Assembly (NCBI GenBank): GCA_964472875.1
Contig: CAYYMD010000015.1
Span: 1-55,860, forward strand
Reading direction: 5' to 3'
Length of the DNA stretch: 55,860 nucleotides
From: CAYYMD01 sp964472875
Lineage (GTDB): Bacteria > Planctomycetota > Phycisphaerae > SM23-33
Shown here: in pieces, positions 40,531 to 48,524 of the stretch
Numbering within the stretch: the first letter of the stretch is position 1
Layout: each line of letters starts with the position of its first letter
Translations under genes and position numbers: made by a program
The notes under the pieces: model-generated
What the model was told of the DNA's origin: nothing
Databases searched by the model: none
What the model saw: only the letters and a program-made list of their open reading frames with translations

Positions 40531-42373
40531 TAACCAGCATAAAGTAAAATTTCAGCCACAGGGGCGGTCAGTATCGGTTCTGGACGGCACGACAGTCCTT
40601 GAAGCGGCAGGCAATGCCGGCCTGGTGCTCGATACCCCGTGCGGCGGGGCGGGAACCTGCGGAAAATGCAGAGTTCGCATAACCGCCGGTGCCGATCAAC
40701 CCACCGAGGCCGACCGCAACATATTTTCGCAGGATGAACTTAACAACGGCTGGCGACTGGCGTGTCAGAACATAGTGAGGCGTGACTTGACCGTCGAAGT
40801 GCCGTCTGCGTCACTGTTCGCCGAAGACCACCAGATACTGCTTGAATCTACAGTTGGAGATCTGGGTGAGACTCAACCTGCAATTCGGAAGGTTTACGTT
40901 CAATTGACGCCGCCGACGCTCGAAGACAACCGACCGGACCTGCTGCGCCTGGAGGATGGGACAGGTCCGCTGAAAATAGATATTTCCACGTTGCGGCATG
41001 TGCCGCCCCGGATGCGCGAACAGGGATACGAAGGAACGGCGGTTTTGTCGGATCACCGGTTAATAGACTTCGAAGAGGGCGACACATCGGGCAGTTGCTA
41101 TGCGATTGCTTTTGACATAGGCACAACGACCATGGTCGGTTCTCTGATTGACCTTTGCACGGGCCGTGAACTTGGTGTTACATCGAGGATGAACCCGCAG
41201 GTAAGTTTCGGCGACGATGTATTGTCCCGCATAAAGCACGCTACCTCATGCCCGCACTGCCTGGATGAACTGTCGCAAGCAGTTATCGAAGAAGTATCTA
41301 ATATGGTCGAGGCCCTGCGCCGCGAAGCGAAAGCAAGTTCGCAACATATTTATGAAGCCGCTTTTGCCGGCAATACGACCATGCAGCACCTTATTTGCGG
41401 GGCGGATCCGTCCCCGATGGGCCAGGTGCCGTTTGCGCCCGCATACGGGCGTGGAGTGCTGCTGTCGGCCAGGGACATGGAGGTTCCGATTAATCCGCAC
41501 GGTATGGCGTATATATTTCCGGTAATCGGCGGCTTCGTGGGCGGTGACACCGTGGCCGGCATGCTGGCCACGAGAATCGACGAAATCGAGGGTCCTGTGC
41601 TGATGGTGGACATCGGCACAAACGGTGAAATCGTCCTCGCCCATGACGGGAAACTTACGGCCGCGTCCACGGCGGCCGGGCCTGCCTTCGAGGGCGCCAG
41701 GATAAGTTGCGGCATGAGGGCCACACGAGGCGCTGTCGAAAAAGTTGTTATAGATGATGATGTGAATCTGGGCGTTATAGGTGATGTTTCTCCCATCGGC
41801 ATATGCGGCAGCGGCCTGATTGACCTCGTGGCCGAATTGCTCAATGCCGGAATTATATCGTCCCAGGGCCATATTAAACCTACAGGTGACCTGCCGCCCG
41901 ACCTGCCCGAATCGATTGCCGGGCGGATTCACACGGATGACAACGACGGTGCCACTTTTGTGCTGAGCGAATCCGGCGACGGACGAATACAGAACCCGGT
42001 AACGTTGACGCAGCGTGATATTCGCGAACTTCAGTTGGGCTGCGGCGCCATACGCGCGGGCGTATCCATACTCCTGGACCAATCGGGCCTAATAGCGTCA
42101 GACCTCAAGACGGTTCTTATCGCAGGCGGGTTCGGCAGTTTTATTCGGCCGCAGCAGGCCCAGCGTCTCGGATTGATTCCGACAGAAGTGGACCTGCGAC
42201 GCGTACATTATGTAGGAAACGCCTCACTTGCGGGCGTGCGGTGGGCGTTGTCATCCGTCAGGGCGCGCAAAAAGGCGGAAAAACTCGCCCGGCAAACAAA
42301 CCACGTGGAACTTTCCACGAGCACCGATTTTCAGGCGGTATTCGCCGAGTCGATGATATTCCCGGATAAATGA
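40523..42373 (+). CDS. RACo-type ASKHA activator (2Fe-2S, DUF4445)
   Basis: This 616-residue protein has an N-terminal [2Fe-2S] ferredoxin with Cys40, Cys46, Cys49 and Cys81 (CGGAGTCGKC and LACQNI). A middle domain and the C-terminal ASKHA ATPase region with AIAFDIGTTTMVGSLID, VDIGTNGEIVLAHDG and a CGSGLIDLVAELL core follow. It is related to RACo, which uses ATP to reduce and reactivate the corrinoid Fe-S protein or corrinoid methyltransferases. The start could be 40508 (five codons earlier) or 40523. It fits the C1 genes (cooC, fhs, metV) elsewhere in the window. Confidence 0.9.
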   Translation: MSNNQHKVKFQPQGRSVSVLDGTTVLEAAGNAGLVLDTPCGGAGTCGKCRVRITAGADQPTEADRNIFSQDELNNGWRLACQNIVRRDLTVEVPSASLFAEDHQILLESTVGDLGETQPAIRKVYVQLTPPTLEDNRPDLLRLEDGTGPLKIDISTLRHVPPRMREQGYEGTAVLSDHRLIDFEEGDTSGSCYAIAFDIGTTTMVGSLIDLCTGRELGVTSRMNPQVSFGDDVLSRIKHATSCPHCLDELSQAVIEEVSNMVEALRREAKASSQHIYEAAFAGNTTMQHLICGADPSPMGQVPFAPAYGRGVLLSARDMEVPINPHGMAYIFPVIGGFVGGDTVAGMLATRIDEIEGPVLMVDIGTNGEIVLAHDGKLTAASTAAGPAFEGARISCGMRATRGAVEKVVIDDDVNLGVIGDVSPIGICGSGLIDLVAELLNAGIISSQGHIKPTGDLPPDLPESIAGRIHTDDNDGATFVLSESGDGRIQNPVTLTQRDIRELQLGCGAIRAGVSILLDQSGLIASDLKTVLIAGGFGSFIRPQQAQRLGLIPTEVDLRRVHYVGNASLAGVRWALSSVRARKKAEKLARQTNHVELSTSTDFQAVFAESMIFPDK

Positions 42374-42398
42374 TAATTTGAGAAGTGTGAGGTGAATC

Positions 42399-42830
42399 TT
42401 GGCGGTTGAGTCCATACAAAAAGATCTTACGACCATGAAAACCCGGCAGCACGGCCACTGCGTGGTATGCAGCCGGACCAACGAAAAGGGACTGGGTCTG
42501 GAATTCGAATTGCAAGAGGACGGCTCGGTTGAAGCGCAGTTCGGCTGCGACAGAGACTTCGAAGGATACAAAAATATCCTGCATGGCGGCGTCGTATCAT
42601 CCATGCTGGACGGCGCGATGACCAGTTGCATGTTCGCCCACGGCCTGCCGGCTGTGACTGCCGAATTGAAAGTTCGATTCAGAAATCCCGTTATCACGGA
42701 ACATCCCGCCGTCGTACGCGCCCGCATCGTGCGAAGTTCCGCGCCGCTGTACGTGCTGGAGGCGGAGGTGGCGCAGGATGGTCTTCTCAAGGCCACAGCC
42801 GAAGGAAAGTTCATGGAAAAGACCTCTTAA
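42399..42830 (+). CDS. Hotdog-fold thioesterase (PaaI/YbgC-type)
   Basis: This protein of 143 residues shows the hotdog pattern: LHGGVVSSMLDGAMTSCMFA, then TAELKVRFRNPVITEHPAVV. The start is a TTG at 42399 directly after GTGAGGTGA, a strong ribosome-binding site; the ATG at 42435 has none. It probably hydrolyses a small acyl-CoA. A Cys-X2-Cys (CVVCS) near the N-terminus is an extra. It overlaps no gene. Confidence 0.85.
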   Translation: MAVESIQKDLTTMKTRQHGHCVVCSRTNEKGLGLEFELQEDGSVEAQFGCDRDFEGYKNILHGGVVSSMLDGAMTSCMFAHGLPAVTAELKVRFRNPVITEHPAVVRARIVRSSAPLYVLEAEVAQDGLLKATAEGKFMEKTS

Positions 42831-42852
42831 ATCGCGGCAAGATAATATAAGT

Positions 42853-43692
42853 ATGAAAGAGAAGATACGCATTACAACATTAGTCGAGAACACAGCCGGG
42901 TCGCGTGGCCTGCTGGGCGAACACGGGCTGTCTTTTTGGATTGAATTTGGCGGCCGAAAAGTACTGTTCGACACCGGCCAGGGCTATGTCATAAACAAAA
43001 ATGCCGGCCGTCTGGGCGTCCGATTAAGAGAGGCCGACGCCGTTGTGCTCAGCCACGGGCATTACGACCATACAGGCGGTTTGGGAAACGTTTTGGATTT
43101 CACAGAGCGACCGAAAGTTTATGCCCACCCGGCCGCGTTCGAACCGAAATATTCCCGGCATTCCAACGGTAATGCGTACTATATCGGCATACCAAATCTG
43201 GACGAGGAAAAGGTCCGCCGGCGCTGTGAACTTATTACGGTTACCAAGCCGGTGGAGATATGCGATGGGTTGCATCTTACCGGGCCGGTGCCGCGCGAGA
43301 CGGATTTCGAAGACACCGGCGGGGCGTTCTTTAAAGATGCGAAATGCGAACGGTCGGATGATATTCCCGACGACCAGGCCGCCTATATCGAAACGACCGG
43401 CGGCACGGTTGTCATCCTCGGTTGTGCTCATGCGGGAGTGATTAATACATTGCGATATATTAAATCTCTGACTGGTAATCAGCCCTTACATGCCGTCATG
43501 GGCGGAATGCATCTTGTCCATGCCGGACAGCAGCGTATGGATAAAACAGTCGAGGAGTTGAAGCAGCTTGACGCCGGGCGGTTGCTGCCGTGCCACTGCA
43601 CCGGTTTTACCGCGGCCGCGCGATTGTGGAAGGAGTTCCCCGGCCGGGTTTCCGACTGTCCGGTTGGAACCGTAGTGGAGGTGGATGGCTAA
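42853..43692 (+). CDS. MBL-fold metallo-hydrolase (COG1237-like)
   Basis: This protein of 279 residues starts MKEKIRITTLVENTAGSRGLL and carries the metallo-beta-lactamase motif HxHxDH as VVLSHGHYDHTGGLG, plus further metal ligands in VILGCAHAGVINT and GGMHLVHA. The RGLLGEHGLSFWIE start is typical of the COG1237 group, some members of which act in tetrahydromethanopterin synthesis. Its substrate here is unknown. Confidence 0.88.
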   Translation: MKEKIRITTLVENTAGSRGLLGEHGLSFWIEFGGRKVLFDTGQGYVINKNAGRLGVRLREADAVVLSHGHYDHTGGLGNVLDFTERPKVYAHPAAFEPKYSRHSNGNAYYIGIPNLDEEKVRRRCELITVTKPVEICDGLHLTGPVPRETDFEDTGGAFFKDAKCERSDDIPDDQAAYIETTGGTVVILGCAHAGVINTLRYIKSLTGNQPLHAVMGGMHLVHAGQQRMDKTVEELKQLDAGRLLPCHCTGFTAAARLWKEFPGRVSDCPVGTVVEVDG

Positions 43693-43695
43693 ATT

Positions 43696-44193
43696 ATGGA
43701 ATCCTACATAGACAGCATCCGCTCGCATATCGGTTCACAGTGCGTTCACCTGCCGGGCGTGCGGGCGATTATTTTGAACGGGCGGGGCGAAGTGCTTCTC
43801 CAGCGGAGGACGGATATGGACTGCTGGTCTCTGCCGTCCGGGGCGGTCGAGCTGAACGAGACCGCCACCGATGCGCTGAAACGGGAGGTCCGCGAAGAAA
43901 CGGATATTGACGTTCAACAGGCGGAGCCGATGGCTCTGTATTCCGGTCCTCAAGAGCGTTTTACGTATCCTAACGGCGATAAAGTGCAGTGTTTTTCGGT
44001 GGCCTTTATCGTTCGCGACTGGATGGGTTCGCCAAAGGCCGACGGCGTTGAGGGGTCCGAAGTGAAATTCTGGCCGCTTGAAGATTTGCCGTGTAACCTC
44101 GTGGAGTTTCACGCAAGGACTTTGAGGGATTTCAGCAGGTATGGGGGTGAGTTTTTTGTTTCGGAGAATTTCAACAATGAAAGGAAAGATTAA
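43696..44193 (+). CDS. Nudix hydrolase
   Basis: This 165-residue protein has a full Nudix box (GAVELNETATDALKREVREE, with GX5EX7REUXEE). It hydrolyses a nucleoside diphosphate linked to another group. The active site lies at residues about 50-72. The stop and the next start share one base. Confidence 0.92.
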   Translation: MESYIDSIRSHIGSQCVHLPGVRAIILNGRGEVLLQRRTDMDCWSLPSGAVELNETATDALKREVREETDIDVQQAEPMALYSGPQERFTYPNGDKVQCFSVAFIVRDWMGSPKADGVEGSEVKFWPLEDLPCNLVEFHARTLRDFSRYGGEFFVSENFNNERKD

Positions 44194-44570
44194 TGGCTGT
44201 TTTACCGGATAATGTACGAGAAGCATGGGAAACGCGTAATGGCCCGGTCGTACTGGCGACGGTCAGCGACGACGGCGCGCCCAATATAATCTATGCATCG
44301 TGTGTCGCATCGTACGGCGATGATTGCCTCGTTGTGGCCGATAACTATTTCGACAAGACCCGCGCCAACCTTCAGTCCGGCGGCAAAGGCGCTATCCTGT
44401 TCAGATCCGATGACGGCAAGGCCTACCAGGCCAAGGGAACTCTCGAATACCACACCGAGGGCGAAATCTTCGACCATATGAAGACGTGGAATCCGTCAAA
44501 GCATCCCGGCCACGCCGCTGCGGTTTTACGAATTGAGGAAATATATTCCGGAGCGGAGAAACTGTGTTAA
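44193..44570 (+). CDS. Pyridoxamine 5'-phosphate oxidase-like FMN protein
   Basis: This 125-residue protein has the split-barrel flavin fold: GPVVLATVSDDGAPNIIYA at the start, then DDCLVVADNYFDKTRANLQ and KAYQAKGTLEYHTEG. It binds FMN or F420/heme in relatives. Here it is probably a small flavin reductase or oxidase. GGAAAG precedes the ATG, which overlaps the preceding stop. Confidence 0.88.
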   Translation: MAVLPDNVREAWETRNGPVVLATVSDDGAPNIIYASCVASYGDDCLVVADNYFDKTRANLQSGGKGAILFRSDDGKAYQAKGTLEYHTEGEIFDHMKTWNPSKHPGHAAAVLRIEEIYSGAEKLC

Positions 44571-44636
44571 TTGCTGACGGGAAGTGTCAGGTTTGAGATG
44601 TTTCCCGTCATACATGATTCGCGTGAGAGATTTATT

Positions 44637-45581
44637 ATGAGTTACATATTCGGACCGGTTCCGTCGCGGCGACTCGGCCGTTCGCTTGGTGTTGATCTTG
44701 TTCCGTTCAAGACCTGCACCTACGATTGCATCTACTGCCAACTCGGCCGCACCACCAACAAAACCGTCGATAGACGCCAGTGGGTGCCACTGGGCGACGT
44801 ACTGGCCGAACTGAAGGAAAAACTCGCCACAAAGCCGGATTATATTACTTTGAGCGGCTCGGGTGAGCCCACGCTTTACTCTCGCCTGGATGAACTCATC
44901 GGACAAATCCGCTCCATGACGGATGTGCCGGTGGCGGTGCTGACAAACGGGTCGCTGCTTTGGCGCCCGCAAGTCCGCGGCCAACTTATGGAGGCCCAAC
45001 TGGTGGTGCCGTCGCTGGACGCCGGAAATGAGGCCATGTTTCAGGCGGTCAACAGACCGCACGAGAGTATATCTTTTGCACAAATGCTCGAAGGGCTCGC
45101 GGCTTTCCGTGAAGAATACGAGGGCCAATACTGGCTGGAGGTGTTTTTGCTGGCGGGTCACACGGCCGTCGAAAACGAACTGCAGGACATCGTCAAATGT
45201 GCCGCGCGTATAAAACCCGACCGCATCCAGTTGAACACGGCCACGCGCCCGACGACCGAGGAATACGCCGTTATGGTCGAGCATGCGAAGATGACAGAAC
45301 TTGCAAAGCGATTTAAACAACCGGCGGAGGTTATCGCAGACTATCGGAGCGTACATGCCCAAAGCGATTTCCGGGCCGGCCGGGACAGCATTCTCGAGAT
45401 GATACAGCGCCGCCCGTGTTCTCTGGATGATATCGCCGTCGGGCTTAATATGCACAGAAATGAAGTCGTCAAGTATGTTGAGGAACTCGAGGCCGCGGGC
45501 CTTCTGAAAAAACAGTCCTCCGCCGGAAAGGTTTTTTATATCGGATTGCAACAAGGCGAAGGTGAAAATGATAATCAGTAA
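44637..45581 (+). CDS. Radical SAM protein (COG0731-like) with C-terminal winged helix
   Basis: This 314-residue protein starts MSYIFGPVPSRRLGRSLGVD and carries the cluster motif CTYDCIYCQ (CX3CX2C). The TIM-barrel segments include ITLSGSGEPTLYSRL. The last 60 residues look like a winged-helix domain (SLDDIAVGLNMHRNEVVKYV then EAAGLLKKQSSAGKVFYIG). The substrate is unknown. The start is set by the conserved N-terminus. Confidence 0.9.
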   Translation: MSYIFGPVPSRRLGRSLGVDLVPFKTCTYDCIYCQLGRTTNKTVDRRQWVPLGDVLAELKEKLATKPDYITLSGSGEPTLYSRLDELIGQIRSMTDVPVAVLTNGSLLWRPQVRGQLMEAQLVVPSLDAGNEAMFQAVNRPHESISFAQMLEGLAAFREEYEGQYWLEVFLLAGHTAVENELQDIVKCAARIKPDRIQLNTATRPTTEEYAVMVEHAKMTELAKRFKQPAEVIADYRSVHAQSDFRAGRDSILEMIQRRPCSLDDIAVGLNMHRNEVVKYVEELEAAGLLKKQSSAGKVFYIGLQQGEGENDNQ

Positions 45582-45591
45582 AGGAGATGGT

Positions 45592-46929
45592 ATGAGCAAA
45601 GCGGATATAGTCGTACTCGGCGGAAGCGCGGCGGGAATAACGGCCGCCATAACTGCACGGAGGCATCATCCAGACAGGCGGATTCTCCTGGTCCGCAGGG
45701 AAAGGCAGGTTCCGATTCCCTGCGGCATACCTTACGTCTTCGGCACACTGGGCGGTCCGGATAAGAACCTTATCCCGGACGCCGTGCTGGAAAAGAACAA
45801 CGTCGACCTTCTCATCACCGAGGCCACGGAAATCGACAGGCAGCGGAACGTGCTTGTCACCAATGATGAGGAGGTTCAATACGAACGTCTCATACTGGCC
45901 ACGGGTTCCCTGCCGACAACACCGCCTATTCCCGGAGTGGACCTCGACGGCGTGTTCGCAGTGCTCAAAGACGTTGAGCATTTGAGCATGCTTCAGGAGC
46001 AACTGGAACAGGCGACAAACGTGGTCATCATCGGCGGTGGGTTTATCGGGATAGAGTTCGCGGATGAAATAAATAAACTGGAAAACAAAAACGTTACTAT
46101 CCTGGAACTGGCGGAAAGTTGCCTTAGTCTTTCTTACGATCACGAATTCTGTGCCGAGATGGAGGATTTGCTGAAGTCGCGGGGTATCATCGTGCGGACA
46201 TCGGCCACCGCATCGCAGATAACCGGCAACGGCCGCGTAAACGCAGTTCAGTTGAAGGACGGCGACAGCATCCCCGCGGACATCGTAATACTGGGCATCG
46301 GTGCGAGGGCTAACGTTGAACTGGCCAAAAAGGCCGATTTGCGCCTGGGCCTGACCGGCGGAATTGCCGTTGACCGCACCATGCAGACCTGTGACCCGGC
46401 CATCTTCGCCTGCGGCGACTGCGCTGAAAAAATCTCGTTTTTCGGCGGGCGGCCTTCGCCGCTGAAACTGGCGTCCATAGCGCAACTGGAGGCGAGGATC
46501 GCGGGGGCAAACGTATTCGGCCTGCGGCGCGAGAGCGAGGGTACGCTGGGCGTGTGGTCCACCGCAGTGGGTGAAATGGCGATGGGCACGGCCGGACTGA
46601 CCGAATCCATGGCCAGGCAGCGCGGCTATCAGGTCGCCTGCGGGACTGTTGAGACGGCGAACCGCCATCCGGGTGCTATGCCCGGTGCGGCGCCGATGAA
46701 AGTCAAACTGGTTTTCGAGGCGAACTCCCAGGTTTTAATCGGCGGCCAGGTCCGCGGCAGCGATTCTGTCGGGGAGATGATAAACGCCATAGCCGCCTGT
46801 GTGCAGAAGCGCATGACGGCAGAGGATATCGCAATGTTCCAGATGGGAACGCACCCCGCCCTGACTGCCTCGCCAATTGCGTACCCGCTGGTCAACGCTG
46901 CGGAGGTGGCTATCAGCCATATGCAGTAA
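45592..46929 (+). CDS. CoA-disulfide-reductase/NADH-oxidase-like flavoprotein
   Basis: This protein of 445 residues starts at ATG 45592, with AAGGAG upstream. It has the FAD-binding VVLGGSAAGITAAI, the single redox Cys in VPIPCGIPYVF, the NAD motif NVVIIGGGFIGIEFADE and an FAD-binding IFACGDCAE. The C-terminal dimerisation domain is complete. It reduces CoA-disulfide, polysulfide or oxygen with NAD(P)H. It ends the long + strand run of redox genes. Confidence 0.92.
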   Translation: MSKADIVVLGGSAAGITAAITARRHHPDRRILLVRRERQVPIPCGIPYVFGTLGGPDKNLIPDAVLEKNNVDLLITEATEIDRQRNVLVTNDEEVQYERLILATGSLPTTPPIPGVDLDGVFAVLKDVEHLSMLQEQLEQATNVVIIGGGFIGIEFADEINKLENKNVTILELAESCLSLSYDHEFCAEMEDLLKSRGIIVRTSATASQITGNGRVNAVQLKDGDSIPADIVILGIGARANVELAKKADLRLGLTGGIAVDRTMQTCDPAIFACGDCAEKISFFGGRPSPLKLASIAQLEARIAGANVFGLRRESEGTLGVWSTAVGEMAMGTAGLTESMARQRGYQVACGTVETANRHPGAMPGAAPMKVKLVFEANSQVLIGGQVRGSDSVGEMINAIAACVQKRMTAEDIAMFQMGTHPALTASPIAYPLVNAAEVAISHMQ

Positions 46930-46998
46930 TTCGGCGGCCGTGAGTAAAGGCGATACGAACCGGCGAAAATAACTAATCGCAACGGAAGGTGAGCAACA

Positions 46999-47775
46999 AT
47001 GGATATTAATCCCATAGGTGTCGTTTGCAAGTCCGACGCCGATAAATCGCTTATTAAATTGGACGAGTCACTCGCCGAAGGTCTTTTGGGCCTTGAGCCG
47101 GGGGCTAGATTGGATGTTCTTTACTGGATGCATGAATTGACTGGTGAGTATCGACGGATGATGCAGGTTCATCCGCGCGGAGATCAAAGCAATCCCATTA
47201 AAGGTGTTTTCGCGCTTAGAAGCCCGATGCGGCCCAATCCGATAGGCGTCTCTGAGGTGGAACTTATCGAAGTTAATGGAAACTCGTTGGTTGTCCGTGG
47301 CCTGGATGCCCACGACGGCTCGCCGGTGCTGGATATCAAGTCGGCCCGAACAAACCGAGAGTTGAACCATCTGATCGAAATGTGGGGCCACGTGCATGAT
47401 GTGATATTTGGCGCGCTTGAAGAAGAATGTGGCCGTGACAAACTGGAGCAAACGCTTCGCGAGCCGCTCCGCCGGGCCGGGCGGGAATCGGCGAGCGAGT
47501 CGCTACCGGACGCCCCGGCCATCGGGCGAGCAATCATGGCCGTCGAAAAACTCTGGGGCATAAAGGGCAGAATCGCCCAACAGGACGAGGGAAAATTTGT
47601 CCGCGAAGTCACTGAGTGCCCGTGGTCGTATTTCAGGCCGCTGGGCTGCGAGGTATTCGCTTGGTGGATGGAAGGTTTCGTCAGCGGCTCGAACGGGGAT
47701 TATGAGTACCATCTTGAGGAATTAATCCCGGCCGGGGCCGAAACCTGCATATGGTCAATACGCAAACGTCAATGA
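46999..47775 (+). CDS. TsaA/TrmO-like domain fused to an ATC-hydrolase-like domain
   Basis: This 258-residue protein has an N-terminal TsaA domain (residues 1-120; NPIGVVCK, HPRGDQSNPIKGVFALRSPMRPNPIGVS), related to TrmO, which methylates tRNA N6-threonylcarbamoyladenosine. The C-terminal part (about 150-258) resembles the L-2-amino-thiazoline-4-carboxylate hydrolase-like family: ECPWSYFRPLGCEVFAWWMEGF and EELIPAGAETCIWSI. GGAAGGTGAG precedes the start. This is the last gene before the direct repeat at 47815, so it is the final gene of the island. Confidence 0.82.
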   Translation: MDINPIGVVCKSDADKSLIKLDESLAEGLLGLEPGARLDVLYWMHELTGEYRRMMQVHPRGDQSNPIKGVFALRSPMRPNPIGVSEVELIEVNGNSLVVRGLDAHDGSPVLDIKSARTNRELNHLIEMWGHVHDVIFGALEEECGRDKLEQTLREPLRRAGRESASESLPDAPAIGRAIMAVEKLWGIKGRIAQQDEGKFVREVTECPWSYFRPLGCEVFAWWMEGFVSGSNGDYEYHLEELIPAGAETCIWSIRKRQ

Positions 47776-47814
47776 AACCGTATCATCAAGTTCTTTTACA
47801 TCGATATTTATGGC

Positions 47815-47884
47815 GACGACGTCCGGTCCCGCCACGTGGCCGAGGCCGTCCAGTACCGCAAACTCGACAGGAAACTATGAGTGT
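47815..47884 (+). repeat. Direct repeat, right copy of the comM 3' end
   Basis: It matches 28503-28572 at 67 of 70 bases in the same orientation. It is a candidate right attachment-type site of the 28.6-47.8 kb block. Confidence 0.85.
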
Positions 47885-47900
47885 GGTATCCGAGGGGTTC

Positions 47901-47955
47901 GGAGGTTATACAATTCAACAGGAGCGATATGCCTCGGGAACTGAAAAATAACGTT
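47901..47955 (+). repeat. Direct repeat of the phosphoribosyltransferase 5' end, left copy
   Basis: It matches 50290-50344 at 54 of 55 bases in the same orientation. Similarity continues weakly for another 40-50 bases with many changes. Confidence 0.85.
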
Positions 47956-48030
47956 TGCTAACTGCCACACCTTTGGGACAGGCCGGGTGTAGTCGCCGTA
48001 GTTTGCCTGTCAATGCCGGATAAGCCATAT

Positions 48031-48046
48031 TTCATACATGTATGAA
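48031..48046. promoter_or_regulatory. Perfect 16-base palindrome
   Basis: TTCATACATGTATGAA is a perfect palindrome and could be a regulator site. There is no gene directly beside it. Confidence 0.35.
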
Positions 48047-48189
48047 TCCAATTCTTGGGTAGAAAATAATAAAAATGAAACTTATAGTCCTGTTTGATGT
48101 TTATATTATTGTGGTTCTCATCCAAAATACGTGGTTGGATAATGTTAGGTAATTACAAAAATCAAAGATGCGTTTTTCGCTTTTTTGCC

Positions 48190-48301
48190 TACGGCAGACT
48201 GAAAAACAGGCGGCCTTCCGGCAAGAAAGCCGCCCGTGCCGTATGGCATCGTCGCGGCGCTCAGGTCGCTCGCCAGCGTTGCCCTATCCTCCGCGACGAT
48301 G
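48190..48301. ncRNA. Strongly structured segment, candidate RNA or terminator
   Basis: An outer stem, TACGGCA/TGCCGTA (48190-48196, 48237-48243), encloses GGCGGC/GCCGCC (48209-48214, 48229-48234). A second perfect 11-base stem, CATCGTCGCGG/CCGCGACGATG (48247-48257, 48291-48301), follows. On the minus strand the first hairpin is followed by TGTTTTT, as in a terminator. The strand is not certain. Confidence 0.4.
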
Positions 48302-48440
48302 GTGAAAAATATATCAGGACATGCCGTTGGCTGTAAAGCGTTAAACGCAATTAGTTTATATTTTAATAAGGCCATTGGAATCACCACGAAAATTGGATAA
48401 GAACCATTATTGTTAAAAGGTTTATTTTGATCGTCAGTAA

Positions 48441-48519
48441 TCGGCTAACCGGGAAATCCCGGCTAAAATGCTTGCATTAATCGGTTGTTCGCCGATAGGT
48501 AAATCCCGGTAAAGGAAAG
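48441..48519 (+). promoter_or_regulatory. Alternating hairpins ahead of the sulfatase ribosome-binding site
   Basis: ACCGGG (48448-48453) can pair with CCCGG at 48458-48462 or with CCCGGT at 48505-48510, which lies just before the AAAGGAAAG ribosome-binding site (48511-48519). ATCGG/CCGAT forms a third hairpin at about 48480-48496. Confidence 0.35.
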
Positions 48520-48524
48520 TTAAA

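Larger units (their letters stand above)
47812..47961 (+). pseudogene. Fused relics of comM (3' end) and the phosphoribosyltransferase gene (5' end)
   Basis: Bases 47812-47880 encode the last codons of comM in frame and end in the same TGA. From 47901 the sequence changes to the leader and start of the phosphoribosyltransferase gene (GGAGCGATATG at 47921-47931). It reads MPRELKNNVC and then TAA at 47959-47961, so it is not functional. Confidence 0.85.
47962..48524. other. Intergenic region between relics and sulfatase gene
   Basis: No gene is seen in this stretch of about 560 bases. It holds the end of the decaying phosphoribosyltransferase copy, a perfect 16-base palindrome (48031-48046), a structured section (48190-48301) and hairpins just before the sulfatase gene (48441-48510). 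Short reading frames on either strand match no recognised family. Confidence 0.6.

Noticed and set aside
47751..47951. 66-codon + strand reading frame across the relic junction
   Set aside because: It crosses the comM and phosphoribosyltransferase relics in a different frame from both and is not a gene.
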